Origin: Ochromonadaceae sp. CCMP2298
Taxonomy: Eukaryota > Sar > Synurophyceae > Ochromonadales > Ochromonadaceae
Reading direction: 5' to 3'
DNA length: 14,151 bases
NCBI GenBank assembly: GCA_026770595.1
Contig: MU634233.1
Location: 1-14,151 of the forward strand
The notes beneath the pieces were generated by a model. The model was not told the origin of the DNA. It worked only from the letters and a program-made list of their open reading frames with translations, and did not search any database. The translations under genes were made by a program, and so were the position numbers. This document shows positions 7,230 through 14,151 of this stretch, in pieces; the stretch's first letter is position 1; each line of letters opens with the position of its first letter.

Positions 7230-8515
7230 TTATGAGTTGCGCGTGGTGTATGCCTCCCCCAGCAATCCCAGTTTTAGATACGTTCCTTGCACGTCGGCCA
7301 CAAAGGCTGGGGTGAGGGTTGGGGGAAGGGGGTGAGGTAGGGCGTAGGGTGGGATGTAAGGGGGCGTGGGTGGGGGGAGAGGGATAGAGGATAGTGAGGG
7401 ATAAAGGGTAGGAGGGTATCGAGGATCGGAGAGGGGGGGTTAGGGAATAGGGCCTATATTATACGCAATATGCAATATGCAATATATGCAATATGCAATA
7501 TGCAATATGCAAAAGGATTTTGCAACAAGCAATAAATTATATGCATGATCCAATAGGCCTTACCTGCGTCGGCTCCGGCGTATTTCTGCACCACCGCCTT
7601 TAACGCGGGGTCGTCGAGCATGATCTTGCCCAACGGGTCGGGGCTCTTGCTCTTAAGAAGAAGGCTCAGGTAGCGGGAGGAGAAGTCGCCCTTGCCCAAC
7701 TTGGCCCCATACATAGCGTCCCTCGAGCCGAAGGTGGTGGGAACGAAGGGCTGCTCCTCGAACTCCTTGTCGTCCTCGCTCTCCTCAACCTTTGCGCTCT
7801 GCGCTAGGGTCTCCTCCGCCACGCGTGAGACCTCGCCAAGCGCGCCTAGCAGCAGCACGAGCTCCTTGCCACCCAGCCCAGAAGACTTGAAGGCATCAGT
7901 CACGAGTGCGGCTGCGGGGGCGCTCCAGGGCACCAACACGCCCTTGCTATTAGCCGCCTTTGCATCGAAACGGCCCACCTGTACGGTCATCCGCCCACAG
8001 CCCACTGTCTCCAAAGCCTCTGCCCCGGCGAAAGCGCAGATGTCCGCGAAGGAGACTTGGGTGGTGCGCTGCAGAGCCTTCTTGATCGTGTTCACCACGT
8101 CCAAAGCGTTCTGCAGCCCCTGATTCTCCTCCTTCTCCATCTCGAACTGAACCGACCCATCCGGCCCGCCGTCCTGCGACCCGTAGTCGAACCCCAAGGC
8201 GTCGTTGATGGCCAGTTTCAGCAGGTTCGGCGCCACCGCCGGGTCCAGCAGTATCGCGTTGCGGAGCTTTTGCTTTATCTTATTAACGGTGGCTATCTTG
8301 AGCTCCTTGTCTCCATACACATCGGTGTCGAAGAACGTCTTCGCTGACACTTTCGCAGCCGCAGTTGCGAGAAATGCGGTGGATAGGCTGAGGGAGCGGA
8401 CTAGGTTCTTCTGGTAGAATGCCTGATTGGACCGGGGCGTCACAGACATGTACAGGGCATTGCTGCCCAGCAGGCCCAGCAGGCAGACACACAACGAGAT
8501 CACGTATGACCGCAT
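7230..8515 (-). CDS. Thylakoid-lumen peroxidase-like protein (APX/TL29 type), haem site lost
   Basis: Exons 8515-7564 and 7306-7230 give 342 aa. The last exon was found by splice consensus: CGCAG|GTAAGG and CACCCCAG|CC. It restores the family ending, AFVADVQGTYLKLGLLGEAY, matching the C-terminus of ascorbate peroxidase. Residues 1-20 form a signal peptide ending GSNA|LYMS. Residues 37-58 form a second hydrophobic segment ending AKVSA|K, the thylakoid-transfer signal, so the product should be lumenal. The class I peroxidase fold is seen in NLLKLAINDA (97-106), DGGPDGSVQFEM, VSFADICAFAGAEA (154-167) and VGRFDA. Catalytic residues are replaced: distal Arg-Trp-His become K100, I103 and N104, and the proximal-His motif is GALGEV (224-229). 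It probably does not bind haem, as known for plant TL29. The first exon carries an acidic insert (about 241-255). Divergent from the gene at 8922. Confidence 0.85.
7307..7563 (-). repeat. Repeat-rich terminal intron of the peroxidase-like gene
   Basis: At 257 nt it is the longest complete intron in the window. Near the donor it holds a tandem array of GCAATAT units (about 7463-7511). The rest (7310-7440) is almost pure C/T on the sense strand, with runs of C, acting as an extended polypyrimidine tract. If retained, the frame stays open for 36 codons and adds a hydrophobic tail before the stop at 7454. Confidence 0.7.
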
Positions 8516-8921
8516 CGCGAGTGAATCTCTGAAGTTGTGACGAAGCAATGCTCTGGCACTGAAGCAACTCACTCGGGGGAGATCGCAATGCCACCAAGTC
8601 TGAACGCAAGCAGAGTGCAGAGCAGAGTGAGGCGCAAGAGCGTCGACTTGATGAGAGAGCCCATTCTTGTTCTTGTCTCTTTTGGCTCGAGTGCGTGGTT
8701 GGAAGGGCAATCCGCCGGCCGTTACCAGGTTACATCCACCTCTTCGTTGACCTGTTTTGACAGTTTGAACCAAACTTGATGCTTGCACTGCTGTGCTCCT
8801 CTTCACTTGCTTTCTCAAGCAGTTTTCATTTCATCCTTGGCTTCATCCCTCCAGTGCATGGATTCACCGTGACCTTCGCCTCTCAGCAGCCTCTTTTCGC
8901 GCGCGCGAGGTGTCCTAAATC
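8516..8921. other. Divergent promoter region between peroxidase-like and coiled-coil genes
   Basis: These 406 bases separate the start codons at 8515 (-) and 8922 (+). The minus-oriented part contains cassette B. The plus-oriented part before 8922 is C/T-rich (CTTTCTC, CTTCGCC), as expected for a leader. No TATA box was recognised. No other gene is supported. Confidence 0.5.
8584..8662 (-). repeat. Cassette B: signal-peptide-like duplicated segment upstream of the peroxidase-like gene
   Basis: Copy of the 6644-6728 segment. Here it begins with an ATG (8664-8662) and reads MGSLIKSTLLRLTLLCTLLA then FRLGGIAISPE and a TGA. A GTGAGT donor overlaps that TGA; splicing a 44-nt intron (ending ACTTCAG) would fuse it in frame to DSLA-MRSYV, the peroxidase-like N-terminus. 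Unspliced, it is a 31-codon upstream open frame. Alternatively the CTCTGCTTGCGTTCAG inside it is a splice acceptor. Confidence 0.75.
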
Positions 8922-10068
8922 ATGTCCTCAGCGGAGAAGGGATCCCACCGAGGCTTCAAGTATGTAAAGGGGAAGAGCGCCCAAGATACAGGTGATTGCC
9001 CACCTTCTGCAATAGCGCAGCTGCAAACTGACCCCCGTCTTCCATCCCTTGCATCTCCCCCAGAGACAGTTCCCTACGAGGAGTTCGAGGAGTCTAAGGA
9101 GGAGCGCTCAGCGCGCTCGAAGAGAAAGGCAGGAGGCTCCTTGAGCTCGGAGGCAGAGGAGTCAAACAGTGCGAAGAAGAAGCGGACGTCGACGTCCAGT
9201 GCGAGCAATACAGATTCTAGTCGAAATAAAAGCCAGAGCAGAGGATCCAAAGCTGGGGCATCTTCTCGGACGGCGACAGTACAGAAGCACCAGTATCCAG
9301 CTGCGCCCTTCGAGCTCAGCGAAGACTTGGTGCGGAAAGCCTCCAAGGGGAAGAACCACGGCCCTGTGTTGCTAGACTTACTGGAGGGGATTTGCGAGGC
9401 GGAGATGGATTCTTTGGCGGGGTACTTGCAGTCGGAAGATTCAAGGTCGCTACTGGGCAGGCAGCACATACTCGCCTCACTGACCGACGTGCTCTCCAGA
9501 CTGGGCCCAGAGGTGCAGAAAAACCTCAGCGTCGGTGTGGAGTTCAACCCAGAGGTTACACAGGCCGACAAGGTTGAGTTGAGGGGGCTGCTGGAGACCC
9601 GGGCACAGTTGCAGCAGCACTCGGAGAAGCTGTCGGCATATCTTGCTGACGTGTCTGTCCTCGCTGCGGACCACGACTTGTGGCTGGGAGCGAAGGTGGA
9701 GGACACATTAAAGAAGCGAAGGGTACGTGTTTCGCCAGCATCGGTCTATGCCTGTATGTGCCTCCTAACCGCTCCATGTGCATTCCCATGCTTCCCCCCT
9801 GTCCCCCTTTCCCCTCCAGGAGGATTCGTCCGAGAGCTCAGCCGCGCTGGAGACCGCCCAACAGTACCTGCAGATTCTGGAGAATTTGGATGCCCACTGC
9901 GCGCAGGTGCTTAGCTCAACAGAGAGGACGCGGGAGGCTGTGGCGCTGGGGACGAAGGCGAGCGACCGGCTGTTCAAAGCGTTCAAAAAAGCGCGAGATG
10001 AGGGGCTCAGCTCCAAAGCGCCCAAAGATACCAAGGAGCTGCTGCGGAAGCTACCGAATCTGTTTTAG
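8922..10068 (+). CDS. Ser/Lys-rich coiled-coil protein, probably nuclear, three exons
   Basis: Exons 8922-8991, 9064-9722 and 9820-10068 give 325 aa. Intron 2 (GTACGT...CTCCAG) is clear. Intron 1 (72 nt, GTGATT...CCCCAG) is a multiple of three without a stop, so retention would add 24 residues. Residues about 30-95 are low-complexity, acidic then Ser/Lys-rich, with basic clusters (SKRKAGG, AKKKRTS) that resemble nuclear localisation signals. Residues about 110-243 are helical, with likely coiled coil (QADKVELRGLLETRAQLQQH and onward). The C-terminal exon is another helix (ETAQQYLQILENLDAHCAQV) ending in a Lys-rich tail. The family is not firmly recognised. The layout (basic disordered N-terminus, helical bundle, NP-x-x-adjacent coiled coil) recalls Dsn1/Mis13 kinetochore proteins, a low-confidence suggestion. 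No signal peptide. Confidence 0.75.
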
Positions 10069-10270
10069 TTTGTGAATATTCAACTAGGCTCCCTCATGCC
10101 TCGCGTTCGAGCAGATGTGGTACGGGTATGGGTTGTGAGCCACCAGTACGTTAATATCTTAATGCATGGGGATTTGCCAGTTTTGCCCCCATTGCTTCAC
10201 GACTCCTTGAGAACCACACACTGGTGGTTAGGAACACAGCATCAAATGGTTCGGCATTCGGCGTTCCTAC

Positions 10271-10306
10271 GCATGTCATCGAGTACCCGTAGGCATGTCA
10301 TCGAGT
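10271..10306. repeat. Spaced direct repeat GCATGTCATCGAGT
   Basis: The 14-mer is present at 10271-10284 and 10293-10306, separated by 8 bases. The flanks CCTACG (10266-10271) and CGTAGG (10288-10293) are inverted to each other. A related GCATGTCAT occurs at about 10431-10439. Function unknown. Confidence 0.6.
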
Positions 10307-10606
10307 GCACACTCATCATGCAAAAATGGGAGCGATCGCGCATTACCTCCATTCTCGTCTCAATGTCCGAGGTTCGGAACTGTAGGGTTGGGCTCTCGTA
10401 CCTTTGCTTCGAACTTATTCAGGAGCCCGTGCATGTCATATTGAAAATTCAATCTCCCTCTTAATTTATTTTTTACTTATTTGGTTGGCCGTTTTCATCC
10501 AAAATTTGGCCGAAAATATGCTAAAAAAGGGACCTTTTCTGCCAGGAGGGGAACCTGGGAATACTAAAATTACGTGCAAAATCAATCGAGGATTCTAAAG
10601 TCTAGT

Positions 10607-10770
10607 TGTGCATTACTTATATTACAATACTAAAACATTGTTATAAATGCGTTAACTTCGATGCGGATGTGAAATTGATCAATAACTGGAATTCATGTTG
10701 GCGCTAATTGGGCCGTTTTCCACTGTCCAAATGTTTGCGACTAATTTTTTTGTTTGCGACTTTTTGCCCC
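10607..10770 (+). repeat. Dispersed repeat copy C
   Basis: Third copy of the element at 1640-1797 and 1887-2049. It reads TGTGCATTAC, TTGTTATAAATG, TTGATCAATAACTGGAATT (10675-10693), CATGTTGGCGCTAAT, GGGCCGTTTTCC and TTTGCGAC, ending in TTTTTGCCCC (10761-10770). No clear inverted partner is seen beside it, so it is a solo arm. It lies about 140 bp upstream of the 192-aa gene and points toward it. Confidence 0.75.
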
Positions 10771-10908
10771 AATGGAAATCTTGCTGCAAGCTGTGCAAGC
10801 TGGAGATGGATGTCCAGGATGTTAGAGAACTGACCACTCGACGTGCCCCAGCATCGACAGCGCCTCTTTCACCGGAGCCCTCTTCCCGCGTCCCATCACT
10901 ACAGCGAG

Positions 10909-11487
10909 ATGAACGCGCTGTTTCTGGCCTTGTGCGTGCTGGCAGTGGCCGTAGCGGGCGTGGATGCTTTTCGAGCGGCAACACCCTCTCACACCGCGCG
11001 GTACCCCACAACCCGCCAGTTCATGAGCCAGAGAGGCTTTGAGCTGGACTTTAAAAAGATGATGTCTGCTGCGACCTTATCGCTGCTTCTGTCGGGCTCG
11101 ATCGCACCGCCAGCTATGGCCAAGGACAGCCTCCCCAGCCTAGACAAGTGCTTCAACGCGGTCCAGAAGGAGCTTGACGCGGCAGACGGGCAGGCGCTGA
11201 TTAGGATAAAGGCCGATATAGATGGCAGTAATTGGGACGATCTGAAGCTGTTCAGCAGGGAGTACGACGCGGGCTTCAGGGGCGGCGTGCTGAAGAGCGC
11301 TTGGAAGCAGCTGGAGGGAGACGAGCAGAAGAGAGGCATCGAGGTGACAAACTCCTTCACCTTCGACCTCATCGCGCTCAACAAAGCGGCGCGCAAGCAG
11401 GACACGGAGGATGCGAGGGCGCGGCTGGAGCAGGTACGACAGGACCTGAAGGACTTCTTGGCTCTGCGCCCCGCCTCCTCCAGCTAG
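10909..11487 (+). CDS. Predicted thylakoid-lumen helical protein, 192 aa
   Basis: Intronless. Residues 1-20 form a signal peptide ending AVAGVDA, followed by FRAATPS, a close match to the heterokont plastid-targeting motif with F at +1. A short basic, Ser/Thr-bearing stretch (21-50) ends in KK. A second hydrophobic segment (52-71) ends in AMA before KDSLP, the usual signal for export to the thylakoid lumen. The mature part (about 121 aa) is predicted all-helical: SLDKCFNAVQKELDAADGQ, then a GG-containing turn (FRGGVLKSAWKQLEG), then NSFTFDLIALNKAARKQ and a final charged helix. A compact four-helix lumenal protein of the PsbQ-like kind is plausible, but I cannot assign a named family. The start at 10909 was chosen because the upstream in-frame extension lacks targeting features. 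Dispersed repeat copy C lies upstream. Confidence 0.85.
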   Translation: MNALFLALCVLAVAVAGVDAFRAATPSHTARYPTTRQFMSQRGFELDFKKMMSAATLSLLLSGSIAPPAMAKDSLPSLDKCFNAVQKELDAADGQALIRIKADIDGSNWDDLKLFSREYDAGFRGGVLKSAWKQLEGDEQKRGIEVTNSFTFDLIALNKAARKQDTEDARARLEQVRQDLKDFLALRPASSS

Positions 11488-12250
11488 AGTCTGGCGGAAT
11501 TGGGTTTGGAATTATGTAAGCAATTGGTGCCCTTATTTTACATTTTAATAAGTACATTTGACAGATTACAACTTGTACAACTTCCACAGGTCCCGCATTC
11601 CCTACTTCCCCACATCGTGAACAGGTGGGGGCCTATGGTACAGTGACTAGCGCCACCCCCAGCTGCTCCCTGGTCCGCCTGCACCATCGTCACCCACACG
11701 TCTCTGGACACCACTGGACCCGGTCACCCGCCCCTGCGCCTGCACGTCCACCTGCGTATGCGCCTGTGCATGGGGGTGGCGGCAGCGGGGGTAGCGAGGG
11801 GCAGGAGGGGTAGCAGAGGCAGCAGAGGCAGCAGAGGCGGCAGAGGCGGCGGGTTAGAGGTTGAGTGGCTTCTTTCCAATGCCTTGTTCCACTCAAGCGG
11901 GTTCGGTTTGCCCTGTTGATTTTGAGTCAGGAATATGCGCCAGCCGCGACTACCCCTGTTAGGGGTGCGTGCATGTGGTGAAGGACAGCGGGGAGGCCAG
12001 GTGACTCAGCAGAACGAATGTAGAAAAAAGAACACCAAACTTACAGAGATGGACGAGTTACTCAGATATATCGTTATGTGCCTATTTACATTAACCTTCA
12101 ATAATCACATTACATTGATCGCACAATCACTATATTTTAGACTTGCCTGTCTCTTTTGGGTACAATTCACCAGTTCCCTGTTCCCTGGCTGGAATGGTAG
12201 GTGGAGTCAGCGCTTTCATAAAACCATACCCCCCCCCGCATACCTGAGCT
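11488..12250. other. Convergent gap between the 192-aa gene and NPRL2
   Basis: In these 763 bases I see no gene. They should contain both 3' untranslated regions. A GCAGAGGCA/G minisatellite lies at 11813-11848. A perfect 8-bp stem (TTGAGTGG ... CCACTCAA, 11861-11896) with a 20-nt loop follows it. Short open frames on either strand are Pro- or Cys-rich by-products of these repeats. Confidence 0.55.
11813..11848. repeat. 9-bp minisatellite, four units
   Basis: Two units of GCAGAGGCA are followed by two of GCAGAGGCG, in the 3' intergenic region. The surrounding GGTGGCGGCAGCGGGG sequence is also GC-rich and repetitive. Confidence 0.7.
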
Positions 12251-14151
12251 TCACTTGTACACCAAGTGCACACCCGGGTAGCCCACTAGGTCTTGGTATG
12301 TGATCTCGAAGCGGCAGCAGATCGAATCCAGGTGCTCCTCGCCGTCCAGCTGCTCCAGTATGTCTGCTGCCACCTCTGCATGAGGCATAGAGGGGGATGT
12401 GGCGGAGGTTTTGGTACGAGGGCTGAGCTTGTGGCCCTGGACCTGCCCCTGCCCCTCTCCCTGCCCCTGTCCTTGTCCCTGTCCCTGCCCCTGCCCCTGC
12501 CCCTGCCCCCCTTGGCTATTTTCGCCCCACCCGTACCCATAAGCGCCAGAGCTGAGCTGATGGCTGTGCGGCACGGGGACGAAGCGGATGCGTGCGAGGG
12601 AGGCGGGGCTGCCTTGGGTTTCGGGGCCAGGGGGACCAGAGGAGATGCGCTTGCGCGGAGGAGACCCTTGAGTCTGTATGCTCTGTTGTCTGCGTAGGTA
12701 GGGGTTCTCCCCACCGCTGGTCTCCCTCCTACGGCTGGGGGAGAGACGCGCTTCATTGGAGCCAGACAGGGGCCTGCCACGCATGTCACCGCGAAAGCTG
12801 CTGGGTCGCATTAGAGAGAAGCTGTCCTGCCCCTGTCCCTGCCCCTGCTCTTGCTCCTGTAAGTCTCTCTCCCGCTCCCTCTCCCTTTCCCGCAGGTAGC
12901 GGCCTCGGAGAGCGCCCCCTGGGGACTTGTGCTCACCGCTGTACTCGGGACCCACGCCTCGACTGCCAAAGGACCCACTCCCACCCCCACTCCCGCCCCC
13001 ACCCCCGCCCTCACCCCCACCACTGCCCCTACCCAGTCCGATGTGTGGGATGCCAGTGGAGTCTAGAGATACCATGGAGCTGGGGTAACCGCCAGGCTGG
13101 TACTCCTCTGACAGCTCCGTAGCACTGCTGTGGCCCGACTCGCGCCCCCCGTTACCATAATTCCCATAATTCCCACAATTCCCATAATTCCCGTAGGTCT
13201 GGTTGCTGTGATTGCTGTTGCCCAGGCTGGAGTGGGCTGGGAGGTCTGTGTGTGTGTCTGGCAGGAAGACTGGGTACTCGTGCAGGCGCTTGATGATGCC
13301 CCTGTTCTTGGCGAAGGCCAGCACTCTGGATATGTTGACGTTCTCCAGATCTAGGCTGTTGTCGCTGCGGTCGGGGGTGGTGGGCACAGAGTCGAGGATT
13401 ATCTGCTGCAGGGTCTTGTTGGGCTGCAGCTGCAATAGGAGCTTGATGAGCTGGTCGCAGGAGGGGGGCGCGTGCTGGCGGGTGTTCTTCAGTGCAGAGA
13501 ATATGCTCATCTCGTGCATCACTGCGGGATCTGAGAGCAGGGTGATGGCAGAGTCTGTGTGCAGCTTGTAGACGTTGGAGAACTTGAAAACATCTGAGAT
13601 GATGACGGCCTCATAGAACACGAGCAGCTTCAGACTACGCTTGACTGCGCAGCTGTCCATGCCTGTCTCCCGCACAATCTTCTTCACATGGCTTATGCCG
13701 TCGATAAAGGGTATCAGATGCTGAAAGGACACGTCCCAGGGGAGGGTGGCGAGGTCGATGCGCTCTGATCGGAAGAGCGGTACGTCGTAGTCATGGATGT
13801 CGCTGGGCTCCAAAGGCGAGCGGAAGAGCCTCACAGCTAGGTAGTTGCTCGGCTGCAGCTCGATGAAGGCCTCGTTTCGCTCGTTCAGCTGGTAATAGAG
13901 TGTCCGCAAGAAGTCCTGTAGCTTCTTCTTCGTCTCGGGCTGGAAGAGGTACTCGCTTTCTATCTCGAGGTTGACGAAGGTGGCCGAGATGCGCTTCAAT
14001 GCGACGCTGTACGGCTCCGTGTTCACTCCGCGCCGAAGGACGAAACCGAAAGCGAACAAGAGCGCGTTTCTTTCGTACTTGACGTTGTCGATCGCTACGG
14101 AGTAGTTCATGAACTGGATGTCGTCGAAGGCCACGACGATCAGCTTCTCGC
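12251..14151 (-). CDS. NPRL2: NPRL2/NPR2, GATOR1 complex subunit, N-terminus outside window
   Basis: The frame is open from the right edge to the TGA at 12253-12251 (632 residues visible); the start lies beyond the window. NPRL2 with NPRL3 and DEPDC5 forms GATOR1, the GTPase-activating complex that switches off TORC1 when amino acids are scarce, acting at the lysosome/vacuole. Family landmarks in order: VKYERNALLFAFGFVL, the longin-type region's VNLEIESEYLF, HDYDVPLF, LPWDVSFQHLIPFIDGISHV and FKFSNVYKLHTD. Then RLHEYPVFLP is followed, about 295 residues later, by the C-terminal LDGEEHLDSICCRFEITYQD and GVHLVYK. In human NPRL2 these last two blocks are only a dozen or so residues apart, so a very large low-complexity insert occupies roughly 12368-13262. 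It contains NYG, GGGS, RE and GQ repeats and several Ser-Pro sites. No intron is needed to keep the frame, though one inside the insert cannot be excluded. Confidence 0.9.
   Translation of the reverse strand, partial: EKLIVVAFDDIQFMNYSVAIDNVKYERNALLFAFGFVLRRGVNTEPYSVALKRISATFVNLEIESEYLFQPETKKKLQDFLRTLYYQLNERNEAFIELQPSNYLAVRLFRSPLEPSDIHDYDVPLFRSERIDLATLPWDVSFQHLIPFIDGISHVKKIVRETGMDSCAVKRSLKLLVFYEAVIISDVFKFSNVYKLHTDSAITLLSDPAVMHEMSIFSALKNTRQHAPPSCDQLIKLLLQLQPNKTLQQIILDSVPTTPDRSDNSLDLENVNISRVLAFAKNRGIIKRLHEYPVFLPDTHTDLPAHSSLGNSNHSNQTYGNYGNCGNYGNYGNGGRESGHSSATELSEEYQPGGYPSSMVSLDSTGIPHIGLGRGSGGGEGGGGGGSGGGSGSFGSRGVGPEYSGEHKSPGGALRGRYLRERERERERDLQEQEQGQGQGQDSFSLMRPSSFRGDMRGRPLSGSNEARLSPSRRRETSGGENPYLRRQQSIQTQGSPPRKRISSGPPGPETQGSPASLARIRFVPVPHSHQLSSGAYGYGWGENSQGGQGQGQGQGQGQGQGQGEGQGQVQGHKLSPRTKTSATSPSMPHAEVAADILEQLDGEEHLDSICCRFEITYQDLVGYPGVHLVYK
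12441..12511 (-). repeat. Hexanucleotide array encoding Gly-Gln repeat in NPRL2
   Basis: The plus strand shows repeated CCCCTG/TCCCTG hexamers. On the coding strand they read CAGGGG/CAGGGA, giving an uninterrupted Gly-Gln dipeptide run with occasional Glu or Val. A related, shorter GQ stretch is encoded near 12826-12850. Confidence 0.8.
13156..13193 (-). repeat. 9-bp array encoding Asn-Tyr-Gly repeats in NPRL2
   Basis: ATTCCCATA-type units repeat about four times on the plus strand, encoding NYG/NCG triplets on the coding strand. They lie at the N-terminal end of the low-complexity insert. Confidence 0.75.

Larger units (their letters stand above)
10069..10908. other. Long gap before the 192-aa lumenal protein gene
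   Basis: These 840 bases hold no gene I can support. A 130-codon open frame (10072-10464) starts right after the upstream stop and has no domain or signal. The content becomes AT-rich from about 10440. Recognisable items are a spaced 14-bp direct repeat near 10271-10306, the third copy of the dispersed repeat (10607-10770), and the leader of the gene at 10909. Confidence 0.55.

Noticed and set aside
10072-10464. 130-codon open frame on the plus strand after the coiled-coil gene
   Set aside because: No domain, no signal peptide, no splice continuity, and composition unlike the neighbouring exons; likely chance.
10485-10540. Possible fourth copy of the dispersed repeat (GGCCGTTTTC...TTTGGCCGA)
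   Set aside because: Only a short block resembles the repeat and the upstream landmarks (TTATAAATG, GATCAATAAC) are missing.
12592-13122. 176-codon plus-strand frame opposite NPRL2
   Set aside because: It arises from the low-complexity repeats of NPRL2 read in antisense (His/Pro repeats).
1-14151. CRISPR arrays, bacterial operon or prophage-like content
   Set aside because: Spliceosomal introns, eukaryotic-only gene families and plastid presequences show nuclear eukaryotic DNA; direct repeats present are ordinary minisatellites without regular spacers.

Overview
The window looks like nuclear DNA of an alga with a complex (secondary, red-type) plastid, most likely a photosynthetic stramenopile (ochrophyte). 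Three features support this. Most genes carry short GT-AG introns, mostly 64-103 nt. Three predicted proteins start with a secretory signal peptide followed by a short transit-like stretch, with F or L at or next to the predicted cleavage site; two of them have a second, thylakoid-transfer hydrophobic segment. The gene content is that of an alga: a plastid Obg GTPase, lumenal proteins, an Fe-type superoxide dismutase and TOR regulators. The species is not identifiable from sequence alone; a haptophyte or other complex-plastid lineage is not excluded.

Layout, left to right. 103-1402 (-): first visible part of a SIN1/AVO1-type TORC2 subunit with a clear CRIM domain, running off the left edge. 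1403-2291: AT-rich divergent intergenic region holding an approximately 410-bp inverted-repeat element. 2292-3487 (+): three-exon gene for an unrecognised 339-aa protein. 3887-4763 (+): five-exon Fe-superoxide dismutase. 5009-6598 (-): Obg GTPase with a plastid-type presequence. 7230-8515 (-): two-exon thylakoid-lumen peroxidase-like protein (APX/TL29 type) that has lost its haem-binding residues. 8922-10068 (+): three-exon Ser/Lys-rich coiled-coil protein. 10069-10908: AT-rich gap with a third copy of the repeat. 10909-11487 (+): 192-aa predicted thylakoid-lumen protein. 11488-12250: convergent non-coding gap. 12251-14151 (-): NPRL2 (GATOR1) with a large low-complexity insertion, running off the right edge.

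Functional themes. The two edge genes both belong to TOR signalling: SIN1 in TORC2, and NPRL2 in GATOR1, the TORC1 inhibitor. Three of the inner genes are predicted to work in the plastid: ribosome/thylakoid biogenesis GTPase, lumenal peroxidase-like protein and a small lumenal protein. Fe-SOD adds a redox function. There is no operon; each gene is expected to have its own promoter, with two divergent pairs (SIN1/unknown; peroxidase-like/coiled-coil).

The most unusual signals are structural. A roughly 160-bp dispersed repeat occurs three times, each copy 130-250 bp upstream of a start codon and oriented toward that gene. An approximately 80-bp near-identical cassette, readable as a signal-peptide-like segment, lies upstream of both minus-strand plastid-protein genes. 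Exon structures were deduced by hand from splice consensus and frame continuity and were not checked against transcripts.
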